A stretch of 37,265 nucleotides of DNA from CAZXFH01 sp964640055 (GTDB lineage Bacteria > Fidelibacterota > UBA2242 > JAFGTP01), in NCBI GenBank assembly GCA_964640055.1, contig CAZXFH010000033.1:1-37265 (forward strand), in the 5' to 3' direction. The position numbers and the translations under genes are program-made. Positions 25,787 through 34,223 of the stretch are shown here, piece after piece (position 1 is the stretch's first letter; each line of letters starts with the position of its first letter). Under the pieces are notes generated by a model that had not been told where the DNA came from, did no database searches, and worked only from the letters and a program-made list of their open reading frames with translations.

Positions 25787-28700
25787 TTAAAATACCGCCC
25801 GGACCACAGCGCTGCCCAGATGATAGAGTCCCCGGCTGGGTTCATTCCAGCCTTCATAATTGACCCGTACGCTCAGGTATTTGCCAATCCGGTATTCAAA
25901 CGCACCACCCCAGCCCCAGGTAGTTCCGGATTGTTTGCCCCGGCCCATTTCATAGGGAATGACTGTCCCGGCCGGCTGCACCTGGACATTATCAAACTCG
26001 GCGAACACCTCCCAGCGGCCTTTACCACTCAACTTACGTTCGTAAATCGTGCGGAAGCCGCTCAGAAAGGCATTGATCTCCTGCTGCCCTTGCTGCCGGT
26101 CCCGGTTCAAGGTCAATATCCATTTAAAATGGTTAACACGATCAATAAGCAGGGAAATAATACTTTCCGATCCCAGGGACACAATATTACGATCCCGTAA
26201 GGAATTAAACGCTGACTCCCGGTGTAACTGGTTTACCGACAGTTCCGACTCCAACTGCAGTGGTAATATAAAAGCCCCTTTGTAGCGCAGTGAATATTCG
26301 TCGTCGATACTATTCTCTTGGCCGCGAACATCCAGTTGACTGGCACGGTCAATATTACGGTAACGGAAGCGCAGGTAGCCCTGAAGACTAGACATCCGAT
26401 AATTGATGTCCTGCTGGATGACCCGATAGTAATGCACCCAATTGGAATCCACGGCTGCCGGTGAAAAACGCCACTGCTGCAGGGGATGCGCCGCTTTTTT
26501 AATTTGCTGCTGTAACCTGATATCGGTGCGGGTGGATAATCGGGTTAACAGTCCCTCTTTGCCCCGGGCTTTTAAGCGCACACCATTAAATTGAACCCGC
26601 AATCCATTCTGAAAACTGGTAACCGGTTCCCGGATCTCCGACGGTAAAGTCTGACGGATAAAGTCACCCTGGGGATGGGGAATATAATCAGCATAAGTGG
26701 AATCATAAATATATTGGCCCTCACCTTGACCCGCAAAATAATAGCGTTCCTCTTTTTTAATGGTTCTTTCTTCCTCGATTTTCATATTGGTCTCCCAGCG
26801 CAAGGGACTTTGCCGGGGCGCCTGCGTCAACATAAAATTGAGCAGATAAAATTTCACATCCGGCAGCTGCTGGGCATGAAAATACTTTTTTTTACGCCGG
26901 GTAAAATTCCATTCAGAGGTCAAAGTGTGCCAGTCATATATTTTACCGCTGAATCTGAGATTCTGAGCATAAGCGGCTTTACGCCATTGTTGGTCACTAA
27001 GATCATTATCCTGGCGAATATGATTTTCGATCCGCCAGGTAAACTGTTGATTGGTCGCGGATTGGATTCCATAGGTCTGTTCCAGAAACTGAAAATCATT
27101 ATCGACAATAACATCTCCCTGACGCTGCTCATAATACCAACGGGTATAAGGATGTAGTTGCCAAACATCGAATTTGGCAAACCCATAACGACGTATCCAT
27201 GTCCGGTTTTGCTCGGTGCTGACTGGACGTCTAATGCGTTCTTCATAGAACTTGCTGTCTTCCAACCATTTATAGCGTAGATGACCCTGGATCTTATAAC
27301 GGTTGGCCTGCATACTCCCCTGGTTAAAGGCGCCCCCTTCCAGATTTAATCGCACATGGTTCTGATACTGATAATCTAAATGGGCCTCATAAAATTGTTG
27401 CCCGCCGGTTGAATCCCGTGGGATATCCCATTTGCGGTGATATTCCACCACCCGGGTGCGGTCGATGGGCTGAAAGCGCTGTCCTTCCTGCTGTAAATTA
27501 CCAGAGAAAGCTACTTTGCCCCAATTTGTCTCCGGGGATTGCCATCGAGCCCCCAGATGTATGGCCTGACCATAATTATCCTTGTCATCCAAGGGCGAAA
27601 ACGTGTTCCGATCCAGATAGGAATAGGCCACTTCCGAGCTGATCTCGGTCCGGGAAAAGGGGTGCCAGCGTGTATGCATATGATATTGCTTTTGTTCTAC
27701 TGGTAATTTGATCGGTTTGGCCGGTAAATAAACCGCTTCCTCTTTGATCTGCTTCGTAATAGCAGAATCGGTTTTATCAACCCATTCAAAATATATTTGA
27801 TCAGCACTATACCGCTTGCGGTAGGCACCCCGTTGGCCCACATTATAAAAGGTGGCCGTATGAGTACCCAGACCAGCACCCACAAATTTTAATACCGAAT
27901 CCTGCCAAACATAGGCACCGTTACTGTCCTCCCGGACCGTGCTGCGTAGGGCTGCTTCTGTCTGATCTCCAATCTGACGTAATTGTTGTTTATCCGGCTT
28001 ATCTAAATCCAATTCCAGTGGATTATTGCGATCATCGGATTCACTGACCACGCTGGTGGAAATCTCAAATTTATCCTTGGCCAAACTGGTCTTGCTGCGC
28101 ACCATCCATATATTGCGCTGGTAAATGAGGTCGGAATATTGAAAATCCACAGTGATGCGGGAATTAGTTGTAATCAAAGTATTGGGTGTAAAAGTGATCT
28201 GTCCGGTAGCATAATCAATCACATAATCATTACTTTCACCCCGCAATTGTAATTCTCCGTCCAGCCAGACCTGCTCAGTTCCGGCCAAAACGATTATGGC
28301 GGTCTCTCCCTCCCTGCCGGTCAACTGATAAGGCCCCTGATTACCTTCTTCTCCCTGGAAATAATTACTGTAATAACGTCCCTTGGTAACTGCCCCGCCG
28401 GCAGCCGTATTGAATTTCCCCCGCTGACTTTCACCGTAAACCCCCTGTAATTTACGCTGGTAACGCCCCAGTTCACTCTCCGGTAGAGACAATTCGTAAT
28501 CCCCGAAAGTAAACTGCTCACGCGGCATATTTACCCGAATAAACACCTTATCAATTTCATTCAGGGTCTGGGTATTGCCTTCAGGTTGAATGGGAATATT
28601 TTTATCGGTAAGCGCTCCAATAATAGTAACATCCTCGGCTATCTTACCCTGTAATTCCAGATTCAGACCGGATTTTAATGACAGTCCGCTACCACTGCCC

Positions 28701-29218
28701 AGATTAACCCCGCGATACAGTGTGCCGGATTTTAAAAAGTCATAACTGCCCTGAGACATTTCAGTTCTGGAGGGAGATGGAGATTCTGCAGCTGCTCCGG
28801 ATGGTTCATTGGGCAGGTAGATACGCGGCGGTGGATTCAGAATTTTTTGCCGGCTGAAATTCAGCTCCAGAGCTTGGTAACAAACAACTACCGAGAGTGT
28901 ATCGGCAACCCGCTCAAAACCACTTAAACGACCAGATAAAGAGTGAACCAACAGACTATCATAGGCCAGTGAGTCCCTGTCTAGTGCTTGGATATGTACA
29001 GTTTCTGGTAATACATAACCACGCTTTAATGTGAGCATCCGGGTATTCGGGGTGATCACCAATGTATCACAGAATTGTTGTTGACCCCGAATGGGAAGGA
29101 CCGGTATCAGAAGAGCCAAAACCAGACTGAAGTGACCTGTATGATGTCTGATCCATTTTAGCGATTTCCGCCGGTTTTTATTTAGAACTGTCAGAACCAT
29201 TTCTCCGGCAATTGGCAT
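25787..29218 (-). CDS. Very large outer-membrane beta-barrel protein, FCB-type
   Basis: This protein of 1143 residues (1137 from the ATG at 29200) has a Sec signal peptide (LVLALLIPVLPIRGQQQ) and is then dominated by alternating beta strands, ending in AVVRAVF as barrels do. A segment around 165-220 reads GTLYRGVNLGSGSGLSLKSG and then DKNIPIQPEGNTQTLNEIDKVF. From memory this phrase recurs in a family of large surface proteins of Bacteroidota, Chlorobiota and Ignavibacteria of unknown role, with some likeness to parts of SprA. I do not know its function. Its gene overlaps the upstream beta-propeller gene and is followed by an Omp85-type gene, suggesting a three-protein surface unit. The start could be 29218 or 29200; the latter has GGAG close by. 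Confidence 0.75.
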   Translation of the reverse strand: MPIAGEMVLTVLNKNRRKSLKWIRHHTGHFSLVLALLIPVLPIRGQQQFCDTLVITPNTRMLTLKRGYVLPETVHIQALDRDSLAYDSLLVHSLSGRLSGFERVADTLSVVVCYQALELNFSRQKILNPPPRIYLPNEPSGAAAESPSPSRTEMSQGSYDFLKSGTLYRGVNLGSGSGLSLKSGLNLELQGKIAEDVTIIGALTDKNIPIQPEGNTQTLNEIDKVFIRVNMPREQFTFGDYELSLPESELGRYQRKLQGVYGESQRGKFNTAAGGAVTKGRYYSNYFQGEEGNQGPYQLTGREGETAIIVLAGTEQVWLDGELQLRGESNDYVIDYATGQITFTPNTLITTNSRITVDFQYSDLIYQRNIWMVRSKTSLAKDKFEISTSVVSESDDRNNPLELDLDKPDKQQLRQIGDQTEAALRSTVREDSNGAYVWQDSVLKFVGAGLGTHTATFYNVGQRGAYRKRYSADQIYFEWVDKTDSAITKQIKEEAVYLPAKPIKLPVEQKQYHMHTRWHPFSRTEISSEVAYSYLDRNTFSPLDDKDNYGQAIHLGARWQSPETNWGKVAFSGNLQQEGQRFQPIDRTRVVEYHRKWDIPRDSTGGQQFYEAHLDYQYQNHVRLNLEGGAFNQGSMQANRYKIQGHLRYKWLEDSKFYEERIRRPVSTEQNRTWIRRYGFAKFDVWQLHPYTRWYYEQRQGDVIVDNDFQFLEQTYGIQSATNQQFTWRIENHIRQDNDLSDQQWRKAAYAQNLRFSGKIYDWHTLTSEWNFTRRKKKYFHAQQLPDVKFYLLNFMLTQAPRQSPLRWETNMKIEEERTIKKEERYYFAGQGEGQYIYDSTYADYIPHPQGDFIRQTLPSEIREPVTSFQNGLRVQFNGVRLKARGKEGLLTRLSTRTDIRLQQQIKKAAHPLQQWRFSPAAVDSNWVHYYRVIQQDINYRMSSLQGYLRFRYRNIDRASQLDVRGQENSIDDEYSLRYKGAFILPLQLESELSVNQLHRESAFNSLRDRNIVSLGSESIISLLIDRVNHFKWILTLNRDRQQGQQEINAFLSGFRTIYERKLSGKGRWEVFAEFDNVQVQPAGTVIPYEMGRGKQSGTTWGWGGAFEYRIGKYLSVRVNYEGWNEPSRGLYHLGSAVVRAVF

Positions 29219-30069
29219 TCGACAATAGTGCCGTTGTTTTTTAAGAGAAAAAGTGTTTTACCCAGACGGGCGCCGCTCTGAAAAATGGGTTCTTCAGAAT
29301 AGCCTTCTAGCTGTATCCGCTGCCACTGATGTGATCGATCATTATAACAGAGTATATTTGGGGACTGGCCACCAAACAGTAGAATTGTATTCTTCAACAG
29401 CACCATTTCTCGCAGTCCGACCGACAAATCATTGCCTGTTTTTCCCAAAGGGGCTCCAAAACGGTTGTAACGTAACACGGTACCGGTCGTTTCCAGAACA
29501 TGCAGGATCCCCTGCTGATTGATTCTGATCAGTAAGGGATCTTGCAGGGCATTGGGGCCATATTCGATCCCACCGAAGCGGATCTGTTCGGCGTTCTCCT
29601 GATCAATACGTAAAATTTCATTGTTATCCTCTTCAAGAATAAAAATCTCACCCTGTTGAGATACCGCCAGGGAACGGGGATAAATCAAAGCAAAATCCTG
29701 GGCCGGCTCCGGAAAAACTGCCAGAAAATTCAATAAGCGGTCATAGCGTACAATCCGATGATTGTTAAAGTCCGCAACAAAGATATCCAGCCCGGAGGAA
29801 ACACTTAGGTCAACCGGAGTGTCTAAATTACCTTTTCCCCAGCCAAACCCTCCGTTTTTATTTAATATTTTACCTTTCCGGTCGAGCTGGTAAACTTCAT
29901 GCCTTGTGCTTTCTGTTAAATAGAGTTCCCCAAAGGAGGATGCTGCCAAGCGTTCAAAAGATAATCCCTCTTCCGGGTAAGCGGGGGTCAGCCGGCGCAC
30001 AAACCGTATCTGGGCCCCGGAAATTTCCAGAACCAACAAAACCATTAAAAGCATTCTTACTAGTCTCAT
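29191..30069 (-). CDS. Secreted NHL/beta-propeller protein
   Basis: This 292-residue exported protein has a signal peptide (MRLVRMLLMVLLVLEISGA). The rest is made of repeats of the NHL or six-bladed propeller kind, for example DLSVSSGLDIFVADFNNHRIVRYDR and SLAVSQQGEIFILEEDNNEILRID, spaced about 40-50 residues. Such propellers bind proteins or glycans; no catalytic site is visible. I chose the ATG at 30069 because AGGA lies at proper distance; longer starts up to 30129 are open. Its stop overlaps the start of the 1143-residue outer-membrane protein by some tens of bases, so the two are translated together and probably work together at the cell surface. Confidence 0.75.
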   Translation of the reverse strand: MRLVRMLLMVLLVLEISGAQIRFVRRLTPAYPEEGLSFERLAASSFGELYLTESTRHEVYQLDRKGKILNKNGGFGWGKGNLDTPVDLSVSSGLDIFVADFNNHRIVRYDRLLNFLAVFPEPAQDFALIYPRSLAVSQQGEIFILEEDNNEILRIDQENAEQIRFGGIEYGPNALQDPLLIRINQQGILHVLETTGTVLRYNRFGAPLGKTGNDLSVGLREMVLLKNTILLFGGQSPNILCYNDRSHQWQRIQLEGYSEEPIFQSGARLGKTLFLLKNNGTIVECQLPEKWF

Positions 30070-30171
30070 AAGCATCCTGTTTAACCCATTAAGCCTGTAT
30101 AAGTTTAACTTTTTACACCGCTTTTTCAAATCCTGCTGAAATTTTTACCGCTAAACAAAACCAGACTTGAC

Positions 30172-31083
30172 CTAGGGGGTTAGAAAGACTTTATATTTCT
30201 TAACCATATGGTCCGGGTGATAGGATTTCTTGGCTTTCCTAAGCCCCTCAATACCCATATCCTGCTCCCGGTTTACATATTCAATCGTCGCCGGCATCCT
30301 CTTACAATATTGCTGATTAATCAATTGATAAAGTCCGTGAATATCAGCGCGGGCCTTTTCAAAATGGATCACCATACTGTTTCTGTTCAGTAATTCTCCC
30401 ATGGTGAAGGCTTCGATCTTTCCGTCAACTGTGATCGCCCCGCCACTGAGGCGTAGCTGCCTGAAATATTTCAACGCTTGCTGGAGGGCCTGCCACTCGG
30501 CAATCAGATCGGCATCCCGGGCACAATCATGCCGCTGGCACCATCTAACCGCCACATCCCGGCAGGCAGCACTGTTTTGTCGGTCAAGGACCACATACTG
30601 ATACTTGTGATTTCGCAGAAACCGGTTGATATGGTTGCGTTTGGCATGATATTTTCTTCCTCTTAAATAGGCCAGTTGTTTGCGTTTATAGACATAATCA
30701 TAATAATCACGATCCTGTTGAATTGTCAGCCCGGGCTGATCGGCGATTTCCTGAACCAGGCATTTATCGGCCCGCGCAATATAGGCTTTTCCGCCGGTCT
30801 GTTCTTTTTGCAGCCAGGTAAGTATTTCGCTTATAAAAGACTGGTGGGAATGCGGTCCAATGGGTTGCAGAAAGTATCGGTGCCCTGCCTGATCCGTGGC
30901 CAGCAGCAATAGCCAATCCCGGTAGAGGCTCCATTGGAATCTGAAATGGTGTCGCCAAACAAAAAGGTGGGTAAAATTGTATTCCGACGCTTGCGGTTGA
31001 TAGGCCTGCAGCTGATTGGTAATGATATCTTTATGGGCCAATTCTATATGGTGAAATTCCGGAAACCGGGGCAATTCTTGCAA
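30172..31083 (-). CDS. DUF2156 phosphatidylglycerol lysyltransferase-like (GNAT-fold) protein
   Basis: This protein of about 304 residues has the pattern of the DUF2156 family, related to the C-terminal domain of MprF-type aminoacyl-lipid synthases: SEYNFTHLFVWR early on, KRNHINRFLRNH in the middle, GGAITVDGKIEAFTMGE and a conserved end with EYVNREQDMGIEGLRKAKKSYHPDHMVKKY. It may transfer an aminoacyl or acyl group; the substrate is unknown. I chose a TTG at 31083 because GGAGGA lies directly upstream and the family homology begins soon after. An ATG at 31155 is also open but has no ribosome binding site. No membrane segments are present. Confidence 0.8.
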   Translation of the reverse strand: MQELPRFPEFHHIELAHKDIITNQLQAYQPQASEYNFTHLFVWRHHFRFQWSLYRDWLLLLATDQAGHRYFLQPIGPHSHQSFISEILTWLQKEQTGGKAYIARADKCLVQEIADQPGLTIQQDRDYYDYVYKRKQLAYLRGRKYHAKRNHINRFLRNHKYQYVVLDRQNSAACRDVAVRWCQRHDCARDADLIAEWQALQQALKYFRQLRLSGGAITVDGKIEAFTMGELLNRNSMVIHFEKARADIHGLYQLINQQYCKRMPATIEYVNREQDMGIEGLRKAKKSYHPDHMVKKYKVFLTP

Positions 31084-31155
31084 AAATCCTCCAACAACAA
31101 AACGCTCAAAAATAAACAAATATCTGAGAATATCAAATGATTGATTATGCCGCAT

Positions 31156-31385
31156 CCGGAAGACAAGCTATCCGGCCTACCCTATAGATTAACGCTCTGA
31201 TAAAAGCCTTATGGCTATAAAAACCCTTCTTTTGCTCAAGTTGCTGGCTGAGGAAATTGCTCTGATTTGTTCACATATTTCATTAACAAAAAGATCCCTC
31301 AACATAAATAAAACGGTTTCAACCCTTTCCCCTGTGAAAGCCCTTAAAGGGCTCGGAGGTGAGTTCAATTCCTTCCGCCCCTATA
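31156..31385. other. Intergenic region with hairpin
   Basis: No gene is seen here. A perfect 7-bp inverted repeat (AGCCCTT-A-AAGGGCT) at 31339-31353 is followed by TGAGTTCAATTCC, which recalls a tRNA T-loop, but there is no matching D-arm or acceptor stem. The hairpin resembles the short GC-rich hairpins near 35.2-35.6 kb. Confidence 0.4.
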
Positions 31386-32015
31386 TCAGCTGCTACCCTC
31401 ACCATATAAAATCGCCAGCACCTCATCATCAGGTACGTCATACCAATTCTCATAGACCTGGGCTACAGCCCGGAAACTGGCCGGACTTTCCAATACCACT
31501 AATTCATCCACTCTTTTTTTAAATTCCCTGATCCTATCCTGGCCAGCCACTGGCACGGCCACCACTATTTTTCCGGCTTCCTGCTTTTGGCACATTTTAA
31601 CCGCAACCAACATAGTCGCACCAGTAGCAATACCATCATCTACTAAAATTACAGTACGCCCCTTAATCGTGGGCAGTGGTTTCCCTTTTCGCAAAATTTC
31701 CTGACGCCTTTCTATTTCCTGCTTCTGCTCTTCAATGATCCGGGATACTTCCTCTTCCGCAATGAAAACCTTCATACCCTCGATTACATGATAGCCCCCG
31801 TCCTCAGCAATGGCTCCGAAACCTGCCTCCGGATTATGGGGAAAGGGCAGCTTGCGGGCAATCAGAATGGAAAATTCGGATTCAAGGCGGTTAGCCACGG
31901 CATGGCCAACGGCTACTCCTCCCCGGGGAATGGCCAGTACCAAGGGCTTTTCATCCTTGTATTTCTTCAGCGCTTTAGCCAGCTGCTGACCGGCATCTTG
32001 ACGATCTTTAAACAT
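31386..32015 (-). CDS. Phosphoribosyltransferase-family protein
   Basis: This 209-residue type I phosphoribosyltransferase-like protein has the PRPP-binding motif VILVDDGIATGATM near 122-135 and an N-terminal VLAIPRGGVAVGHAVA stretch typical of the family often annotated as predicted phosphoribosyltransferases of the COG1926 type. The natural base or substrate is unknown. It is a single-gene unit; the gap of more than 300 bases before it marks the border between the conserved region and the plastic region to the right. Confidence 0.88.
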   Translation of the reverse strand: MFKDRQDAGQQLAKALKKYKDEKPLVLAIPRGGVAVGHAVANRLESEFSILIARKLPFPHNPEAGFGAIAEDGGYHVIEGMKVFIAEEEVSRIIEEQKQEIERRQEILRKGKPLPTIKGRTVILVDDGIATGATMLVAVKMCQKQEAGKIVVAVPVAGQDRIREFKKRVDELVVLESPASFRAVAQVYENWYDVPDDEVLAILYGEGSS

Positions 32016-32345
32016 AACTTAACCCACTTATTTTATTAAAAATTGTTGATTCTTATCAAATGTAACACCATGTCCGTCTATAATCAGCATAACAAATTAT
32101 CACATGAATGTCAATTCTAACAAAATTTTTCCCTCAAGTCTCGTAATGCATTTACAATAAGCCATCGAATCTTTACTATCAGATAAAATAGGAAAATAAA
32201 TGAAGATATCTCTACACATTCAAATTGAATCCCAGGTTTTAGCTATTTTATTATTCCTGCAATGATACCAATGGGGATAAAAAATATGGATCGGTTCATT
32301 TTGTGTTCATTATTAATAAAAGCCAGCCCGGCACCGGATTATTAC
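32016..32345. other. AT-rich intergenic region, no gene seen
   Basis: This lies between the phosphoribosyltransferase gene and the left 34-bp direct repeat. It is AT-rich with stops in all frames apart from a short opening near 32262 that runs into the DUF1670 frame without a credible start. It probably holds the phosphoribosyltransferase promoter. Confidence 0.4.
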
Positions 32346-32379
32346 TTTGATGTGCTAAGTAATAATTCCTTCATTTTAA
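32346..32379 (+). repeat. 34-bp direct repeat, left copy
   Basis: A perfect 34-base match to 34109-34142, beginning TTTGATGTGCTAAG and ending CATTTTAA. It lies 8 bases outside the left inverted repeat of the DUF1670 module. It could be an unusually long target duplication or a recombination site. Confidence 0.95.
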
Positions 32380-32438
32380 AGTTTAGTTCATATGACCATA
32401 GGAGACTTAAATTCACACAATACAAAAAGGAGTCTTTT

Positions 32439-33226
32439 ATGGTCGACACGAAATTTAATTATGGCATCAAGAGACTGGAATCCAAGACAGCTCGAAATGC
32501 CATCATTCAAAAACTGTCTCATGATTTCAATCTCACACCGATCATTGCTGAAGCCTTTTACCAACAAGTGGCTTGTTATTTCAATGAACATGCAAACGTA
32601 ACTCTCTCCTCAGGAGAAGTTGCCTATGAGGCTGTTGCCGCTGATGAGCCCGCCGGCAAACATATCCGACTGACCCGCAAAGTCACTGTTCGTCTGAAAC
32701 TTTCGGATTTCAATGAAGACTTCGAAGCGCTGGCCAATTACGGACTGGCAGGGCTCAGGCAACATCGGCTGGAACGACTCTCCCGTCAGGCCTACGATCA
32801 GGGCGCTCTGCTTTCATACGAAGACCTGGCAATGCTCCTGACCACCAGCCCCGCTACGGTCAAACGGGACGTCTATCATCTCAACCACCAAGGCAAGTTC
32901 ATCATGACCCGCGGTCAGAAACACGTATGGGGCCTGGTTTAAGCCATAAATCCATCATCATCGAACTCTACCTGAAAAACTATACCTTTACCAATATTGA
33001 ACACAAAACCAATCACTCCGAAACATCCATCAAACGCTATCTGGCGGACTATGTCCAGGTGATCACTCTGCTGAAACAGAACTTTTCAGTCAATCAAATC
33101 CGCCTGATTGCCCAAAAGTCCGATCGTCTGATCAGAGAATATCAGCAGATCTACCAAGATTACCAAAAACAAAACAACCAGCGGTTAGACGAACTCCTCA
33201 ATCCCAATAAAAAAAAAGAGGAGTGA
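32439..33226 (+). pseudogene. DUF1670 protein A, frameshifted
   Basis: Translation begins at 32439 with AAGGAG six bases upstream and runs 167 residues to a stop at 32940. The homology continues in another frame from about 32927 to 33226: HVWG joins PGLSHKSIIIELYL if one G is added to the GGGG run near 32932-32935. The complete protein would have about 262 residues. It shares with its neighbour a pattern of DQGALL, DLA-LL, TRG, SHK-II-LYL and KTNHSE, with helix-turn-helix-like segments. DUF1670 proteins have no established function. No slippery heptamer is present at the junction, so mutation or a base-call error is more likely than programmed frameshifting. Confidence 0.75.
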
Positions 33227-33230
33227 AACC

Positions 33231-34040
33231 ATGGCAAAAGGATTAACTAAAGAACAAATTCAATTGAAACGATTCCGGCGCCTCAAAAGCAAAAGCCTGC
33301 ATTAGGTATTGACTTATCGCTTCCTGAATCACTACGGCTACGATAAAGGGTAAATCACAGTTAAAGCCATTGTGGATGATATCCTAAGCCTCATGGAAAA
33401 CTACTTCCTGCTTTCTCCAAAACCCGACGACATGCAGTTCCTCAATTACGGATACCTGACATGGATGGCAGTTCCCGTAGATGAATACCCCCAAAGGGGT
33501 AAAACCATTGCCGCCACCAGACTCAAACCCATCTTGCGCTCCTTTATCACCGATGACGATATCGCCCATATTGCCAAGGGCTATGACGCCAAATCACTGC
33601 GCAAAAAGAAACTCCTCAGATGGGTCAATCAAGCCGCCGACCAGGGCGCTCTTTTAACCCAACTCGATCTGGCCGCCCTCCTGGATTGTTGTGATGCCGT
33701 CGTCTCTCAATATGGTCAGGAAATCCAGAAAGATACCGACAAAATACTCCCAACAAGGGGGAATATCCATGATCTCAGCGGCGCAATTACTCATAAAAAA
33801 GAAATCATTACCCTCTATCTCGAAGGATACCTGACTCCGGATATCGCTACCAAAACTAACCACTCCAAAGAAGCCGTCGATCATTATATACGAGACTTCC
33901 ACCGGGTCAAACTCCTCTGAAAAAATAGCATCCGGGAGCCTGAAAAAATGGCTCAGGTCGCACGTTTGTCCAAACGGGTCGTTCAGCAATACATCGATCT
34001 CTTACCAAATAAATATCGATTTTCAAAAAACATTACGTAA
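33231..34040 (+). pseudogene. DUF1670 protein B, interrupted by three in-frame stops
   Basis: A single frame from the ATG at 33231 (SD GAGGAG overlapping the end of gene A) codes for MAKGLTKEQIQLKRFRRLK and continues through stops at 33303 (TAG), 33351 (TAA) and 33918 (TGA) to 34040. The text between the stops stays colinear with the family: VLTYRFLNHYGY, ITVKAIVDDILSLMENYF, a long central part with ADQGALLTQLDLAALL and TRGNIHDLSG, and a C-terminal ARLSKRVVQQYIDLLPNK. It is a paralogue of gene A. Decay by point nonsense changes without frameshift suggests a formerly functional gene. The longest remaining open piece is 33372-33920. Confidence 0.8.
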
Positions 34041-34108
34041 ATTTATGTCACGCTTTTTATCACTTACGACGAGAAATATTATCCTCCTGGGGTCATATGA
34101 TACTATTT

Positions 34109-34142
34109 TTTGATGTGCTAAGTAATAATTCCTTCATTTTAA
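34109..34142 (+). repeat. 34-bp direct repeat, right copy
   Basis: Identical to 32346-32379. It lies 8 bases outside the right inverted repeat and 81 bases before the outer-membrane protein gene, so it may carry part of that gene's promoter. Confidence 0.95.
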
Positions 34143-34223
34143 TCCGTAATTATCATCCTGAAATCTTAATGATTAATTATTCAAAGCTTTTAAAAAGAAA
34201 CACCCAATCTGGAGAGATTTGTT

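Larger units (their letters stand above)
32388..34100 (+). mobile_element. Candidate mobile module carrying two DUF1670 genes
   Basis: The 1713-bp segment is bordered by an inverted repeat: TCATATGACC-AT-AGGAG at 32388-32404 and its reverse complement with 15 of 17 matches at 34084-34100. A perfect 34-bp direct repeat stands 8 bases outside each end. The only contents are two tandem DUF1670 genes, both disrupted. No DDE, tyrosine or serine recombinase is recognised, so either DUF1670 proteins act on the ends themselves or the element depends on a helper enzyme. The call as a mobile element rests on the symmetric ends; it is an inference. Confidence 0.55.

Noticed and set aside
26675..27157. 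160-codon plus-strand frame inside the giant outer-membrane gene
   Set aside because: It lies wholly within a long well-supported gene and shows no domain or start signal.
32927..32942. Programmed frameshift between the two parts of DUF1670 gene A
   Set aside because: The junction reads TGG GGC in frame and offers no slippery heptamer for a plausible -1 shift; an indel in the G run is simpler.
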